Shown: positions 11,390 to 26,300, numbered from the stretch's first letter. The stretch: DNA of 64,000 nt from Tubiluchus corallicola (GCA_030141605.1 JAQGDQ010000128.1:436001-500000); one strand, 5' to 3'. Translations and numbers: made by a program. The notes: generated from the sequence alone by a model not told the origin.

Positions 11390-14300
11390 ATGGCTGAGAC
11401 TCTGTCATCGGAGAATGTAGACGGTAAACACGAAGTTTCAGCTGTCATGGATCAGTGGGAAATGAGCAAGGAAAATGTTCAACCGTTAAAGCAGGGAAGA
11501 ATTGCTAATCTCGCACCGCAATTGTGTGATGGCAACCAGGCTCGGTTGAAGCAAGAAAGACAGTCAGTTATTTTAGTATATACTCTCGTTTGCCTGTGCA
11601 AATATAATGACATGTATATTTTTCATATGTTACACTAACTAACAACTTGGTAGTCATCAAAACTGACACTGAGGCTTCAACATTTTGTTTTGACTTATGG
11701 CTAATTTGCTGTTGGTTTAATAGATGACCTATAATAATTATTTGAAATCAGACTTCTAAAGACAGAACTTGGTTAAATTTATGAGCTTCTTTACTGCTTT
11801 TTTTTGTCTTTTGTTTTATCTGGATAAAGAGCTTTCACTTGCTACAAAACTGTGGTATTAAATGAGTTCAAATCTATCACTGAAAAAGCAGTGTTGTATT
11901 ATAGTCATCTCTAGTTATCCTGTAAAAGCTCAATTCTTTGCTAAAATTACTACATGGTAGATGTATTTTTAAATGTATTTTACTGAAACTAGAAGAATTT
12001 GTTGATAGGTAACACTGAAATTTTTTACCTTTAAATTATCAAATAAACACAGTTCATATTATATTGTTGACCTGGTAAACATGATTGTATTATTCTCACT
12101 AATGTACATATTTAATTGTCAATCTTTAGTATTGTTTGCCTTCAGAAACTATTATTTTTTAATTAAGCTATAGACCAGTCACCATTGTGCCTAAAATTGA
12201 CATTTATTAGATGTAAAAACATACAGCACTTTAAATGTATAGGCAACACTCTATAGTAGATCAAGTTTAATTTGATAGACTTTATTCAGTAATTATAGTA
12301 TGTTATCGTTTTTTGACTTTCAGAGAATTTGAAACTTTGCTTCGTACTTATGAAGGGGATGATCCATTTACAGTTTGGAACAAGTAAGTAAATTATACCT
12401 TGATGATTATTAGTCAGTTTTGATATTCAGTTGCAGTAATCAGTATGAAAAAAAATTTCCGTAGTTTTGCTTCTTCACATTAAGTGACTGAACATTAATT
12501 AACTGAGTGGATACTAGACAAGCTTACATAATATTTACACTGGTTAAGAATTATGTCAGATGAGTAATTTTATTGATCACACGTACCAGCTCTCATAAAA
12601 ATTTCCACCCTCTAGCTCTGGGTTTTGTTGATGCAAGTGTTGTGGTTTTTGTAGCATGAAACAATGTCAATAGTTTATATTATGTGTACTTAATTGTTTT
12701 CCAGTTATATTAAATGGACGTTGCAAAATTTCCCAAGTTGTGGCAAAGGCAGTAATTTGCAGCCATTGTTGGAGCGATGCCTTAGTTTGTTTCAGCGTGA
12801 CGAAAGATACAAAAATGATCGACGTTACATTTCAGCGTGGATCACCTATGTATGATATACTGTTCCTTCTTTGGAGTAACCACTTAAATTGTTGTTATAT
12901 TAAGGATGTTAAAAATCAAGCATGTAATTTCAATAATTATTTGAAAAAACTGGAAGTGATGGCTAATTCTTAGATCATGATATAATTTAACGGCTGTTTA
13001 TGCTTTAAGATCACAGTTTAGATTCTTCTTTGGTTATCTGCATTTGTTTGTACCGTCATGAATTTTTTTATTGTGAATCTAATTCTATCTTTATCTGAAA
13101 CGAGTGTCACTGAATTGTTTTCACAGGTGGAACCAGAAATTTAATTTTCCTAAAAATTGCAACTAACCTAACTTCGAAAACTTTGTGATTTTCAAATTGC
13201 TTTTTTATTTGAAATCATTTTACTGCCATTAAACTGCACCAAAATTAATAGTTTGCAAGTAGTAGATGTGTTTCTTGAGAAATTCATTTTTGTTTACTAT
13301 GTTAATTATCTAAGTCAAATATTATTTGCAGGCTAGCATGTGTGATTACCCTCTGGAGGTTTATGATTTCTTGTATGATCAGGAACTTGGCATGCTTGTT
13401 GCTGACACATATTCGTCTTGGAGCAGTGAGTTGGAAATGTCTGGAGATTTGAAGAAAGCGAATGCGGTTCTTGAAAATGGAATAAAGCTTGGAGCTGAGC
13501 CAACGGAGAAACTGAAAATGTGCAAAAAGTAAGTTTGATAACTTATATAGGATAAAGTTTGACTAATTGACTACTTATTAATTTGAGTGGAAATTATTTC
13601 TTCAATTGCAATGTGTTGCTCGAGCAGGCATTTTACTGTTGAAATACATGTGATAAATGCGCATGTTGCCTATTGTTTAATGATTTTGTACTGTATATTG
13701 GGTATTCGAAAACTTTCATAAAAGAATGCCGATTCAATGATTGCATGCTAGATCAGTTTAGATAGCAACAGGTGTTAGATGTTACAGTTTTGTTATTAGT
13801 CTTTTTAAAGCTGAGGCATCATTATTTCTGGTTTAAAAACTTCTACAATGTCATAACCAACTAAACTAAATCTTTTCAAAGTAGTTTAAATTTGCTATTA
13901 AAAACTGTATCTTGGGAAAGTTTCTTGGTTTAATATCTGTATCATACAAAAGGCAATGATTAATATTATTCTGTAGTACAAAGTAAATGAATAGAGAATT
14001 TGGTTTATTGCACTTTTTAGAGCTACTATATTGTCTTTTTTATGACCAAAGACTTGTAATTGGTCAAGCTAAAAATACCATGCTTATGTATGATTCTGAC
14101 ATCTAGTTTTTTTCATTAGAAATCTTGAGCTTAGAGTTGGGCGAAAGGTTATGCAGGAAATAGCAGAAGCAGGAGACGAAGCTGAACCATTACCAGGCGA
14201 ACAACGGATGGCATTAAATGCACTGACTGGACAAGGCAAGAGGAAAGACAAAATGCCAGTACTCAGAGCAGGCACTATACGAAAGCAATGTATGGATACT

Positions 14301-17300
14301 TTTTTATAATATAGCATTTGGTTATACTCGAAATACATTTTCAGTTATTTCTACTGCTTTGGTATAGGTAAACCCAGCATGCAGCTGTTGGTTAGAACAA
14401 TATGACTAATCAAACTGAAGTAACAAACTTAACCATTGAAAGGGTTAGCTATCTGTATGTCTGCATTTGTGCATATTTTTGCTCGTTGGAAATAGCTGCA
14501 TAAATATCAGGTACTTCCTAATAGTCGATAATCCCTAATAGTTAACTAGGTTCTGACCAACTGCAATCAATTGCACGGCAGTAGCAGGCTGTACACCGAG
14601 TAAACTTTGGTTTGAAGTGAGTCTGTTTTACGAAAGGTGACTCTTTTAGATGAAATCCTGAAGTGGCCACATTCAGATGTTACCATATTATGTTTGTCAC
14701 TCTGTGAGATAAACAACCAAAGGCTGTATGGAAGATGAAAGCCCAAAGGCGATTTTTGCAGTCACACATCAATGATTAACCAGGCGCAGCATTGCCTTAA
14801 TTTCATTGTCAAGCGTACACCATGATCACTCAACTATTTTAACCAATTTAATGTGTTATTGTAAGTTGGTTGGTTTCGCCTTGTGCTTATTTTTATACCA
14901 AATTATGTGTACACTTATATACACGTACATACATAGTTATATGGGAAATGTGCACTATGCTTTTATGTTCAATAAACATTACATTATATTATATTTGTTT
15001 CATATCGTATCACAGCATGTCAGTTCAAATTATGCTACATTACAATGATTATATTAGATTACATAATTTTATATTTGTTTTATATACATTAAGAGCTTAA
15101 AAAAATAGGATACCGTATAAAATGGCAAACAGCATTGCTCAGAAATTACAGAATTGTTAATTAGAGTCTTATTTTCATGTGCTGCAATCTTGAAAATTGT
15201 TTTTGTTACAGCTGGGTTATCTGCTAGTCATTCTACAGAAACTAAGAACACGTCTGAAACCTTTAAGATATTTTGCGATGATCAGCCATCTGAAAACAAT
15301 GCTCCAGTACAGACTGGTGAGTGGCGTAAACTGGCATCAAATACGGAGTCGAAGAAAGAGAATGTGAAAGCTCCAGGGCCATGGAATAAAAATAAGGTTA
15401 TGGTTTTTCTTTTTTTCATAGAATTAGCTGATGAATAATGTGCTGTGTGGAAATGCAAATCCCGCCGTGTTTTGTAATTTTTGTTGATAGTGGCTGACAA
15501 TTATAGGTTGGATGTTCAATGTTGCAGCTGCTGTTATGCAAATTACATATTATTGAAAACAAATCTTTATTCGTGTAAATATTCTGTTAAAATGAATATT
15601 ATTTTACAGCTTGGGCATAAAAGTTTAGGAGTGGCAGCTGTAACAGGTTTTGGTGAAAAGCCAACTTTTTCCGTACATGAGGATTCAGATACAGAAAATG
15701 AAGCAAGGTATTTATCTGATATTTTTTTAATGATTTTTCATTTTCAAATGCTAGCCTATGAGTTGCACTGACAAGTGTTTGCCTGCAATATATAGAACTG
15801 TGATAATGTATTACCAAATAATTTCTTGTCTGTTAATACTCTGATTCATGAGTTGGGAATACTGATGGAAGAAAGGGCCAAGAAATCTAAATGAATGAGT
15901 GAGTTCTGTTTTCAAATATCTGCTTTGTGTTATTAAATCTTCTTTGCCATTGAATGCATTTTGCTTTGTTATCAAAAAAACTACCTTAATTGAAATATGT
16001 TTCGTTCTTTTTTTTGGTGTGTTCTGTTTTTTTGGGGGGGGAAGCAAAAGAACAAATTGAAATTTTGCAGAATTTTTTTCCAAAAATAAGAAATGAAACG
16101 GATTAGTGGAGTTTGCAGTTATACTTGAAACTGGTTTGTGCTTGAGTGAGATGACATTTTTAGGGCACCAAGAGCACCTTTAGATGCCAAGGTACTTAGT
16201 ACCAAGAAGGAGCCACCACCACCAAATTTTTTGTACAACTTGAATCATGCTGACAGAGGCCCAAGAAATTTAAATGAACGGGTGAGTTCTGTTTTTCATT
16301 CTTTCTTTTACACAATATGCATGATCCTCATCGTCTCATTGCTATTAAATCACCTTTGCTGTCGTATGTATCTTGCTTGTATAAGTAAAATTACACATAA
16401 ATGATATAGTTATAACCTATAATGCTTATTTAGCCGATGTATGCGAAGAGCAAGGTGTATGGTGGCATAGAAGAATTTTCCTTTGAGGAGCTTAAAGCGC
16501 TCAAATTGCAAAGCAAAAAACAAGCCTTAGACAGGTAATGTACTACTGATTGACCTATTCTAATATTATTTCTCTTACTTAAAATTTTATATAATGGCAT
16601 GAACTTGCTACCATGAACTAGCAACGAACTAGCATAAGCTTAATACCATGGTTTTGTAAACGGAATGAGTGATTGTAAAGTCTGGTATTTCACTTCGGAT
16701 TATGTATTGGTGGTATACAGTTGCAGTGCACGAAGTGTTGATCAGGGTTCTCACGGTCAGGGAAAATCCTGGAAAATCCTTGAAAATACAGACTATCCTG
16801 GAAAGTCAGGGGAAAAGATAATTTGATAAAAAGTTAGGGAAAATGATGAAAATGAGGCAAAAGTCAGGGAAATTGGAAAGGGTTGAATCAATATTTTCTA
16901 AGCATACTTTTCAGCGATTTGTGTTCAAATAAAATTTTGCTCTGGCAGGCTCCCAGTTTCGATTTCTGTTCCAAAAATAACGATTGGCCGACACATTATA
17001 TATCAATATATGTATGAATGTACATACACAAAAATGTATGAGTGTGTATACTGGTCATGCAACCTTTGCTTATCTTGGTCAGGGAAAGGTCAGGAAAATT
17101 TATTTTAAAATTCTGTGGGAACCCTGGCTGATTTACTGATTCGTGCTGGCGGTGTTTAATGAATGTTTGTTAACTGCAGCGAGTGATGTGATTTTCATTT
17201 GCACAATAACACACTCATCCTTTGCAGTTGCTGAACTCGTAAATAATAAAAATGTACCAAATTCAAAAGTTTTTTTGTAATTGTCTTATGTTTTAGATGG

Positions 17301-20300
17301 CAACAAGAGAAGTTAAAGAAGGATATGGAAGAGAAAATAAGGATGGAAATGGAAGAAAAAATCAAACAACAGGTGTGTTACTTTTTTCTCTGCCAGAACA
17401 TTTATTAATTGCAATTGCATAGGTTATATATTGTTTTAAAACTTTTTGTTAATTATAATAAAAGGCAACCTTTTAATGCTTTGATTTATTTTATTATTCT
17501 TGAGTTGACATAAACAGAAATAAATTGTTTTTGTGCTCTTGCTAAGAAAAGCACAAGAAAAACAGTGCAGCATTTCTTTCTTGGGACTTAGACTTATAAG
17601 TGTTATTTGTGTCATTCAGACACACAAACGTTTCCAAACAGAAGATACTTGTCTATATGTGTGCTTAATCATTTGGTATCAGATGGTATTAAAACGTAAT
17701 ATTAAGATCTGATGGCAAAAAATTCTTTCTAAAACTAAATTCGGCACAGCAATGCAGCCATTAAGCAATGAGTTATCATTAATCTTCTATATCTAAAATT
17801 TAGGAATGATTGAATTCTACTTGCACACTAATTTTCAGATTCATTTTCTGGAATAACCTTTCAAAGTTTCTTGTACTGTAATTTAAGAACCAATAAAAGG
17901 GTAATGGTTACAAGTTGTTGTTCAGTTGCTTCAACTAAAAAACTACAACTAATTCAACTAAAATTATTAACTTTTTGGTCCGAGCTATGAAATATTTATC
18001 ACCTGTTCTTACAATAGCAGTATGCTTTTTTATCTGTTTAGTGGGCAATGAAATTAAGTAAGTCTTGAACGAAATTAGTACTTATATTGATGAGAAATAT
18101 TGTAATTTTATAAATTTGTAATTTACCTTTTACAAATTAGTTTGTTGTGTTTTTTATTGCTAGGTAGCAGAACAGGTGAGGCAGCTACAGTTGCAAGCAC
18201 CACATTTGGCAAGGAATCAATATTCAGAATCTGAATCTGTAAGAGCTGCTATGTCTATTTTACTCTAATGCATAGTTCTCTTGCTTTTTTGTCAGTTTTT
18301 ATCTGCTCAAAAGAAGGTAACACAGGTTAAGCCCAGTATGTGGCATCTTGAATAAAAAGTTGTAACTATAACAAAATTCAGGTCATGTTATTATATCATA
18401 CATATACAGTAGGTGCCATTTATTAGACTCACATTTAATAGAAGCTTAATTGACTCAGAAATGTCTGGTATGACCGCTCCTATTCAAATGTATATAAAAA
18501 CTGTCATTAATTGACTCAAATAACTCCCCATAAGTGACTCTATATTTTTGTAGCTTCTGTACTCTAGCTTCAATAAGACACTTGTGTGTGACCAAATTAG
18601 TTTTATTGTTTTTACGTTACTTTTGTACACCATAAAATACCTAGAAACAGTCTTGTTAAGTACAGCTTTGTTTTGTAAGCAGGCAGTTTTATTTAGCATA
18701 GCGGTGTTGCTTTGAATCTGTCACCCCCTTGTCGCTGCAGTTAACCTCGTTGCTTCTAGAAGCTAAACGATCAATAACTTGCGTAGCAGTTTGCTTTTGA
18801 AGCTCCCGCTGCTTTTCGCCACACAAGGTCATCACCAACTGCATCTTATGCACTAGGTGGACCAGGTGTTTTGCTTGAACATGTACAGCATACAGCAACA
18901 GATTTTCAACATTTTTATCATTATGAGGATTTCATAAATCAACTTCTACATGAAGAAATGAAGCAAGCAACCTTGCACGAATTTTTATAAATTTTCGTGG
19001 ATATAAACGCTTATATAAATTAGTATGCTTAAATAATTCCACATAGGAATTTTGTATTAATTCGTTTCTAAAATTCATTTAAAGCCTTTGCAACTCATGC
19101 TAAGATGACGAGTGATGACTCATACTTCTATAATAGTAATGCTACACCCATTGGCTAATTTATTCAGTTGGTTAATTGGGTCAAAACACTTTCATCCTGA
19201 AGTGAGTCTGTGAAGTGGCCCCTACTGTATACGATATGCTGAAATGAAGTGGCCCCTACTGTATACGATATGCTGTGTGCTTTTTAGCAATGAAGGAAGG
19301 ATGATGATAGCTAATGTAAATACCTACATCTTTTCTTAGAAAAGCAATACCAAAACAGCACACAGATCTTCGACATTGGACTCCAACAGTAGCACTTACA
19401 GCAATGTCAAACAAACTCCTGAAAGCAACAGTGATGAAATTGGCCTCAGTAAAAAGGATCAACTGATGCAGGGCTGTTTTTCTAAAGAGGAATGCTCAAA
19501 CGAGACAGAAAATTCCGGGAGGTAGATACATATAACAGAAAGTTTGAAAATAAAGTGCTAAAGAGAATTTTGATCTCATATATTGAAGAAAAGTGGCAAC
19601 ATTTTATAAGCCAAAAAAACAAAATGTTTGTGAAACACCAATACAGAGCTATCTGGATTTGTTTTAGATTTAGTCAGCCAAAAAAGTAAATTATGCTTAG
19701 TGTAAATAAAGTTAAATTATTATATTTGAGTGCAGTTATATTCATACATTGTTTTACATATAGGATCACTGAAACAATCAAAAGTACCACTTCATTTGAT
19801 GATCCAGCTAGGGACATTGGATCGATGCCAGAACCTCAGAATTCATCCTGTGAAAAGCTATCAAGTGTGAAACCAAAAACAAATCTTGTAAAGCCTATAC
19901 CACAGAAAGTTGCTCTCAGTGGCATCCCACGGCCTACACTTTCAAAAAGTGCAATACCAACTGTCAGTTCAAGGGCTGATCAAAAAAGAAACATTAAGCG
20001 TGTGCCCCTCGCGCCAAAGAGCGAGCAATCTGTTACAGGTAGCAGCGACACACCAGATGTTTTTGGAAATGTTGTGGAGAGATCAGACAGGTATTTACAT
20101 ACACCATTCTTTTTTGTATATTAGATCATTTTATTGGTCATGTAGCAATCTTTTAATGCTTTGCACTACTTCATATAATTATTTTCTTTGACAGGGATCT
20201 TTTAGAAAGGGATCGGACACAAACTGCAGTCCCTTCAAAAGTCACGGAGAGTCAGTCGAGTTTGGACCATTCTAACATACCACATAGTGGTACATCTTTG

Positions 20301-23300
20301 GCTGCTAGTTCAGAATTTTATGCTGACTTGGCAGTCTCATCAGCAGAGAATCAAAACTCTTTCATCACAGTGCATAGTGCTAAGATTGGCAACAATATTG
20401 GGTTTTCTGGACAAAAGTCTAGGTCATCTGGTTCAACTGTGACCGAAAACAAAACTACTATTCAAGATTTTGAATCTGACTCTGGAATTTTGCATGCAGC
20501 TTCAAATAAAATTCCTGAAGGACGTATTACAATCTCCGATTCGGGTGCAACCACACAAAGACCACTAAACGCATCGAATTCAAACCTTACTTGTCCCATT
20601 AAAGTTCATTCAGATGACATATCCGAAAAGCCTGTAGTTCAATCTGGTTATGAAAATGGGATGCACGATTCTTTTGTTTGTAATTTGAGTAAAAGGTATG
20701 ATGATTACAACATTTATTTGGTGTATAATGAGAATTTACTTCTGCTCCTGTAGAAATTTTTTTAAATTTCTGAGCTTAAATTTCTGGGAAAATAAAAATC
20801 TTTTTGTAGATAGATCGTAAGTAAGTAGCAGTTCTCAAAATTTCTGGTTGATCCGCTTTGACCAATGCTCTAAAGTGCTTTTGCACTCATGATATGACTT
20901 CCCCTGCTGCAGGTATAAGAAGCTGTTTACATCAAATTGTATCAGTATTTTTAGTGTGGCAAAATCCATATTCATACTTGAACTTTTTTCGTTTTTTTGT
21001 GTTTTAAATAGCTGTTATTGAGCAATAACTAACTATGTCTATAATCTTTTACAATTCTAGTGACACCGCAACCTCAAAAGACAATGCACACCAAATCTTA
21101 TCAGGCATGTCATTTCTGCAAAGGACCACACCATCTACTTCAACGAATCATTCAGTATCCAATCGCACACCGATCACCGGTGGCCGCTCACTCCTTATAG
21201 GTCCTTCCCCAACTGTGAATACGAAAGAAGCAATGGGATTGGTGATGGGAATGTTCAACATGACGCTAGGTATTAATAACGACCTTGATCCGGTTGATTC
21301 CACTGCAGATGATTGTGCATTTGAAGCAGCATTTACCAAAGGTATTGTATTTGAGCATAAAACAAACATTTTGCTGTTTACAAACCCTTTATTCCTTTTA
21401 AAACTTTGTCATCTTCAATACCTATTTGTAAATCCACACCTATATTCCTGTAAATACTGTAAAGGTAACTAAACGCTACATTGCACTGTATTTACCAAAA
21501 GCTATAAAGACAATGACTACTAAAGTTGCAATGGCACAGTCTTTCCGGTGCTGCAGGTTGCCGACAGTCATAGAGCATACTACACATGAGGCTGTAGTCA
21601 GGTTTTCAATTTTGACTTTGCCTATTAAACATTAACTCTCATCGAGTAGTGGATTTTTTACTACTGCTTGGGATTTGCACCCACCATTTGCATACTAAAG
21701 ACTTTATTTAGCTGCACAAAGTTTTTTATTTTACTAAAGTACAGCCGATCAAAAATTGCGCAATACTATAAAATTATACTAAAATACATAAGTACTAAGT
21801 AATTACATACTGCTGTTTTTTTACACTGTCAACTATTGAGATATCTGTGGAATGAAAGAAAATACACAGTAAAAATATATGGCAAATAAACAACAAGGAA
21901 CAGTTTTACATTTGAAAGCCTTGATTATTTATTGTGTCATCAACATGATTTAAAATACCAAAATTTTGAATTGTTGGACGTAGTAAAAACGGTTGTGCCC
22001 TAGAATCAATCACTAAAATATCTGAAATGTAGAAAAAGTTTTTGACAGAGCATTTAAGTCTTATTTTATGATTTATTTGCACCAATGTATTATAAAGTAT
22101 ATGTACTAGTACTTTGTAAAATATATTTTGCAGCAAATGCAGACAATGGCCCAAAAACGACTTTTGCTACCAAACCGCTTACTGCGAAATTCTCTGTATA
22201 TTCAGATAATTCAGTTGCACGTGACAGCAATGATGTCGGGTAAGTTTTTAAAAAGCAAGCATTAAATAATGGCTGAATGATTGCAAGTATTTTACTTATT
22301 AGTGTCTTATGCGTTATTATCTTCTGAATGAAATAATAAATGTTATGTTTTTGAGCAGTGGCCAACTTATTGTGCCACCAGGATAAGCTGAACTATTTTG
22401 TACTTTTTGCATGAGCTGAGCTCTTTTCTTTTGTGGGCAATGATTTTGGCAATAACAATGTGTTTTGAGTGTGTTGTATGCTTTGCTGATTTTGTGTTTC
22501 TTCCATTGATGTCTAAGTACTACTATAATTTGCATACGCACACAGTTAATAAAGAGTAATACGCACTGACTTTAATCACACAATTACAGCCACATACAAA
22601 TTTATAATTACAGTTTTAGCAGCAAAATTTATAAACAGACTACTAATGATCTACTCAACAAAGCAGGACTTGTGGCATAACTATACTATATCTATACGGT
22701 CTAAAATCCACCGGTCAATCAGTAAATTACAGATGATAATTTATGAAGGCATATTTACATTGAGAACTACTACTTTGACACTAAAACTATCACACAAGCA
22801 GTGACGAGGTATACACAACTAAAGCAACATGAACTACACTTTTTATTCTAATGCTTAATTACCTGAAAGACATTAGTACCTTGTTGCTTCTTATAAATTA
22901 TATAAATTCCACACATGTGCATGTCTTTTTCCATACAGAGTTACAGAAAGTGAGCACATATGGCAGAGCCAATTACAGCAACAAACTATTCCAAGAACTG
23001 GAAGTGTACCATCTACAGTATACCCTGCTGGAGAAACACAGAATGATCACTTTGTAAAACCAGCTGATGTAGTAGCCACAGCAACTTCTGCACCATTTCA
23101 AATTTACTCGGATGCAGAAACAGGCAATGATCCTAATCAGGAAAATCTGTAAGTAGTGCTGCTCCTCTATTCCAAAGGAAAACTCTGTGCTACAGTTATT
23201 TATTGATTTTTCTGTAAATAAGCACAAGGCTACATGTGTAGTTTGGTGCATACTATATGGTGCTGAGTTAATATTATAGTGTAATATAACTTTAGACTGA

Positions 23301-26300
23301 AACGCTGTAAATGTTTGTGCCATTTGGAAAAGCTGATTTATGAAGAATGAAAAATATTAGAATTATGTGGGAGTGAGTAAGGGGTACCAATGTCAGAATT
23401 AAACATAACACAAACAATAATCTAGTAGAGACACATGCAATTACATCTAGTAACAGTTTTCAATATTGTACCAATACAAAATCATATCCAAAGAAATGCT
23501 CATTAACAATTTATTGTTGGTCATTAAACTGTTTTATCGCCCTATTTAAAGTTGTTTTCAAACACGTTCTTTGCTATTTCTAATCTAATCACGGGGAAGT
23601 GATAAGGAATATACATGATATAAAACAACAGTGTAACGTAGGTTATATATTTCTAATAATATTTCACAATTACAGCCACATACAAATTTATAATTACAGT
23701 TTTAGCAGCAAAATTTATAAACAGACTACTAATGATCTACTCAACAAAGCAGGACTTGTGGCATAACTATACTATATCTATACGGTCTAAAATCCACCGG
23801 TCAATCAGTAAATTACAGATGATAATTTACGAAGGCATATTTACATTGAGAACTACTACTTTGACACTAAAACTATCACACAAGCAGTGACGAGGTATAC
23901 ACAACTAAAGCAACATGAACTACACTTTTTATTCTAATGCTTAATTACCTGAAAGACATTAGTACCTTGTTGCTTCTTATAAATTATATAAATTCCACAC
24001 ATGTGCATGTCTTTTTCCATACAGAGTTACAGAAAGTGAGCACATATGGCAGAGCCAATTACAGCAACAAACTATTCCAAGAACTGGAAGTGTACCATCT
24101 ACAGTATACCCTGCTGGAGAAACACAGAATGATCACTTTGTAAAACCAGCTGATGTAGTAGCCACAGCAACTTCTGCACCATTTCAAATTTACTCGGATG
24201 CAGAAACAGGCAATGATCCTAATCAGGAAAATCTGTAAGTAGTGCTGCTCCTCTATTCCAAAGGAAAACTCTGTGCTACAGTTATTTATTGATTTTTCTG
24301 TAAATAAGCACAAGGCTACATGTGTAGTTTGGTGCATACTATATGGTGCTGAGTTAATATTATAGTGTAATATAACTTTAGACTGAAACGCTGTAAATGT
24401 TTGTGCCATTTGGAAAAGCTGATTTATGAAGAATGAAAAATATTAGAATTATGTGGGAGTGAGTAAGGGGTACCAATGTCAGAATTAAACATAACACAAA
24501 CAATAATCTAGTAGAGACACATGCAATTACATCTAGTAACAGTTTTCAATATTGTACCAATACAAAATCATATCCAAAGAAATGCTCATTATCAATTTAT
24601 TGTTGGTCATTAAACTGTTTTATCGCCCTATTTAAAGTTGTTTTCAAACACATTCTTTGCTATTTCTAATCTAATCACGGGGAAGTGATAAGGAATATAC
24701 ATGATATAAAACAACAGTGTAACGTAGGTTATATATTTCTAACATTTTATTCCTTAAAAAATATGTTAATGAGAGTTCAAAAATGGTGTGTCCCAAGTAA
24801 AGGTTAAAAGACAGGAAAACACTTCATAAATAAAGCTTTAAAAATTCCTCTTGAAATTTCATGTCACTTAGATGTTGTCTTATTGCATATAGGGCTTGTG
24901 ATACAGTAACTCTGCATAAAGCTTGTAAACTTAAAATCCTGCGGTAACTATTAGGCTATACTTTAAATTCTCTTTTCTCCCCCTTTAACTGATCAGTAAC
25001 TCAGTAAAGACCTATAATTATTATTTATACGTTAAAGGACTTCAAAATGCCTTTCGTAATATTAAAATTTTCATTCATCTCCAGTTACCCATAATTACAT
25101 TGTGAAATTTGAGAAATTTAGATTACTGATTCTTGCTAAACATCGCGCTTTGTGAGCTATCTTAATACCATTTTTCTAGCCTTTATTTTTACTATTGTCA
25201 AGTTGGTACAGTTGTCAATCTTTAGAAAAACATTATTTCATATTTTATATTCCAATTGTAGCAATTGTTATACTGAAAATAAACCTAAGGTACACATTCA
25301 TTTTTACAATATGGTGTGTAGTTTGCACAGTTGTTTGGACACGAGAATTTAAGTGAAACATCCAGTTTATTTGACATAAAATAATGTAATGTACTCCTGA
25401 TATGAACTGCCACTGAATTACATAAAGCCTTTCTTGATAATCACCTTGTACTTGTGATCAATAAATTACATATTACAAATGGTAATTTAGAACTGTGTAG
25501 ATGGTCTTCTGTTTACTTTGTAGAGTTAACTAACACAATTAGAGTTGTATGTTACAGCACTGAAATATGAATAGCGACAATAGTAGTTTGATAGCTTACG
25601 TAATTTCAGGCCTCCTCAAGGCTATTCCCAGCCCAATGTAGTTAGACGTGGACTTGCCGTTCTACAAGAGGTGCCTATTGACCCAACTGATTATTGCCAA
25701 GAAGACCAGGTAATCATAATTTCTTGTATCTGTACTTAGTTACACTTTAAGTCAAAATTTCAAAAAAATGTGCATTTTTTACAAAAGCTTGTGTCAAGTA
25801 AATGGTTAACCGTTTCAGGCTATCTAATCATGCACTTGTTTTTGACGCAGGTTTGCGATGATGTCGATGATGACGATTACGAAACAACGGGCTTGATAAA
25901 TGGCGTCAGATTTCTGGCTCCGGATTGCGAACTGAACATTGATGAAACTTTTGCACCTTCATCGTCATCTACTAGACGATTCAACGTCACTAATGCGTGC
26001 ATTCCAAGTGGCCAGTCTGGAGGTTTCAGTGCATATAACTGTGGCAAACTTACAGGAGATCCTGGTAAACTTCTTGTGTCTACCTATCAGTCTGTCTATC
26101 ATTAGTCTGTCTATTTGTCAGTAAAGCATCGGACAGGTACACTGTACTTTATGCATGTGTGTATATAGCAAAACTTCATTTACGTGAGTAGTTTGCATCA
26201 GCAAAATATGTACTTAAATGAATTAAAGACAGTTAGGAACTAATGTAAATCTTCGAAAATGCATCTCCTTTGATAGTTAACTGAGAAATTAATACTTGGG

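Larger units (their letters stand above)
22579..24742 (+). repeat. 1078-bp tandem segmental duplication containing one MadBub exon
   Basis: Copy 1 is 22579 to about 23656 and copy 2 is 23665 to 24742 (offset 1086), separated by TAATATTT. I noticed only three substitutions (T/C near 22743, A/T near 23506, G/A near 23566 in copy 1 coordinates), none in the exon. Each copy includes the full exon with its acceptor and donor. Both the coding exon and intron flanks are copied, so this is DNA-level duplication, not retroposition. A collapsed or duplicated haplotype in the assembly is the main alternative. Confidence 0.95.

Noticed and set aside
14613-14675. Possible relic of the pogo-like family at 18407-19227
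   Set aside because: GAAGTGAGTCTGT and TGAAGTGGCCAC resemble its right end, but the order differs and no second terminus was found.
22973-24409. Paired 116-codon minus-strand ORFs repeated in both copies of the duplication
   Set aside because: They run antisense to the MadBub exon and its introns, and identity between them only reflects the DNA duplication.
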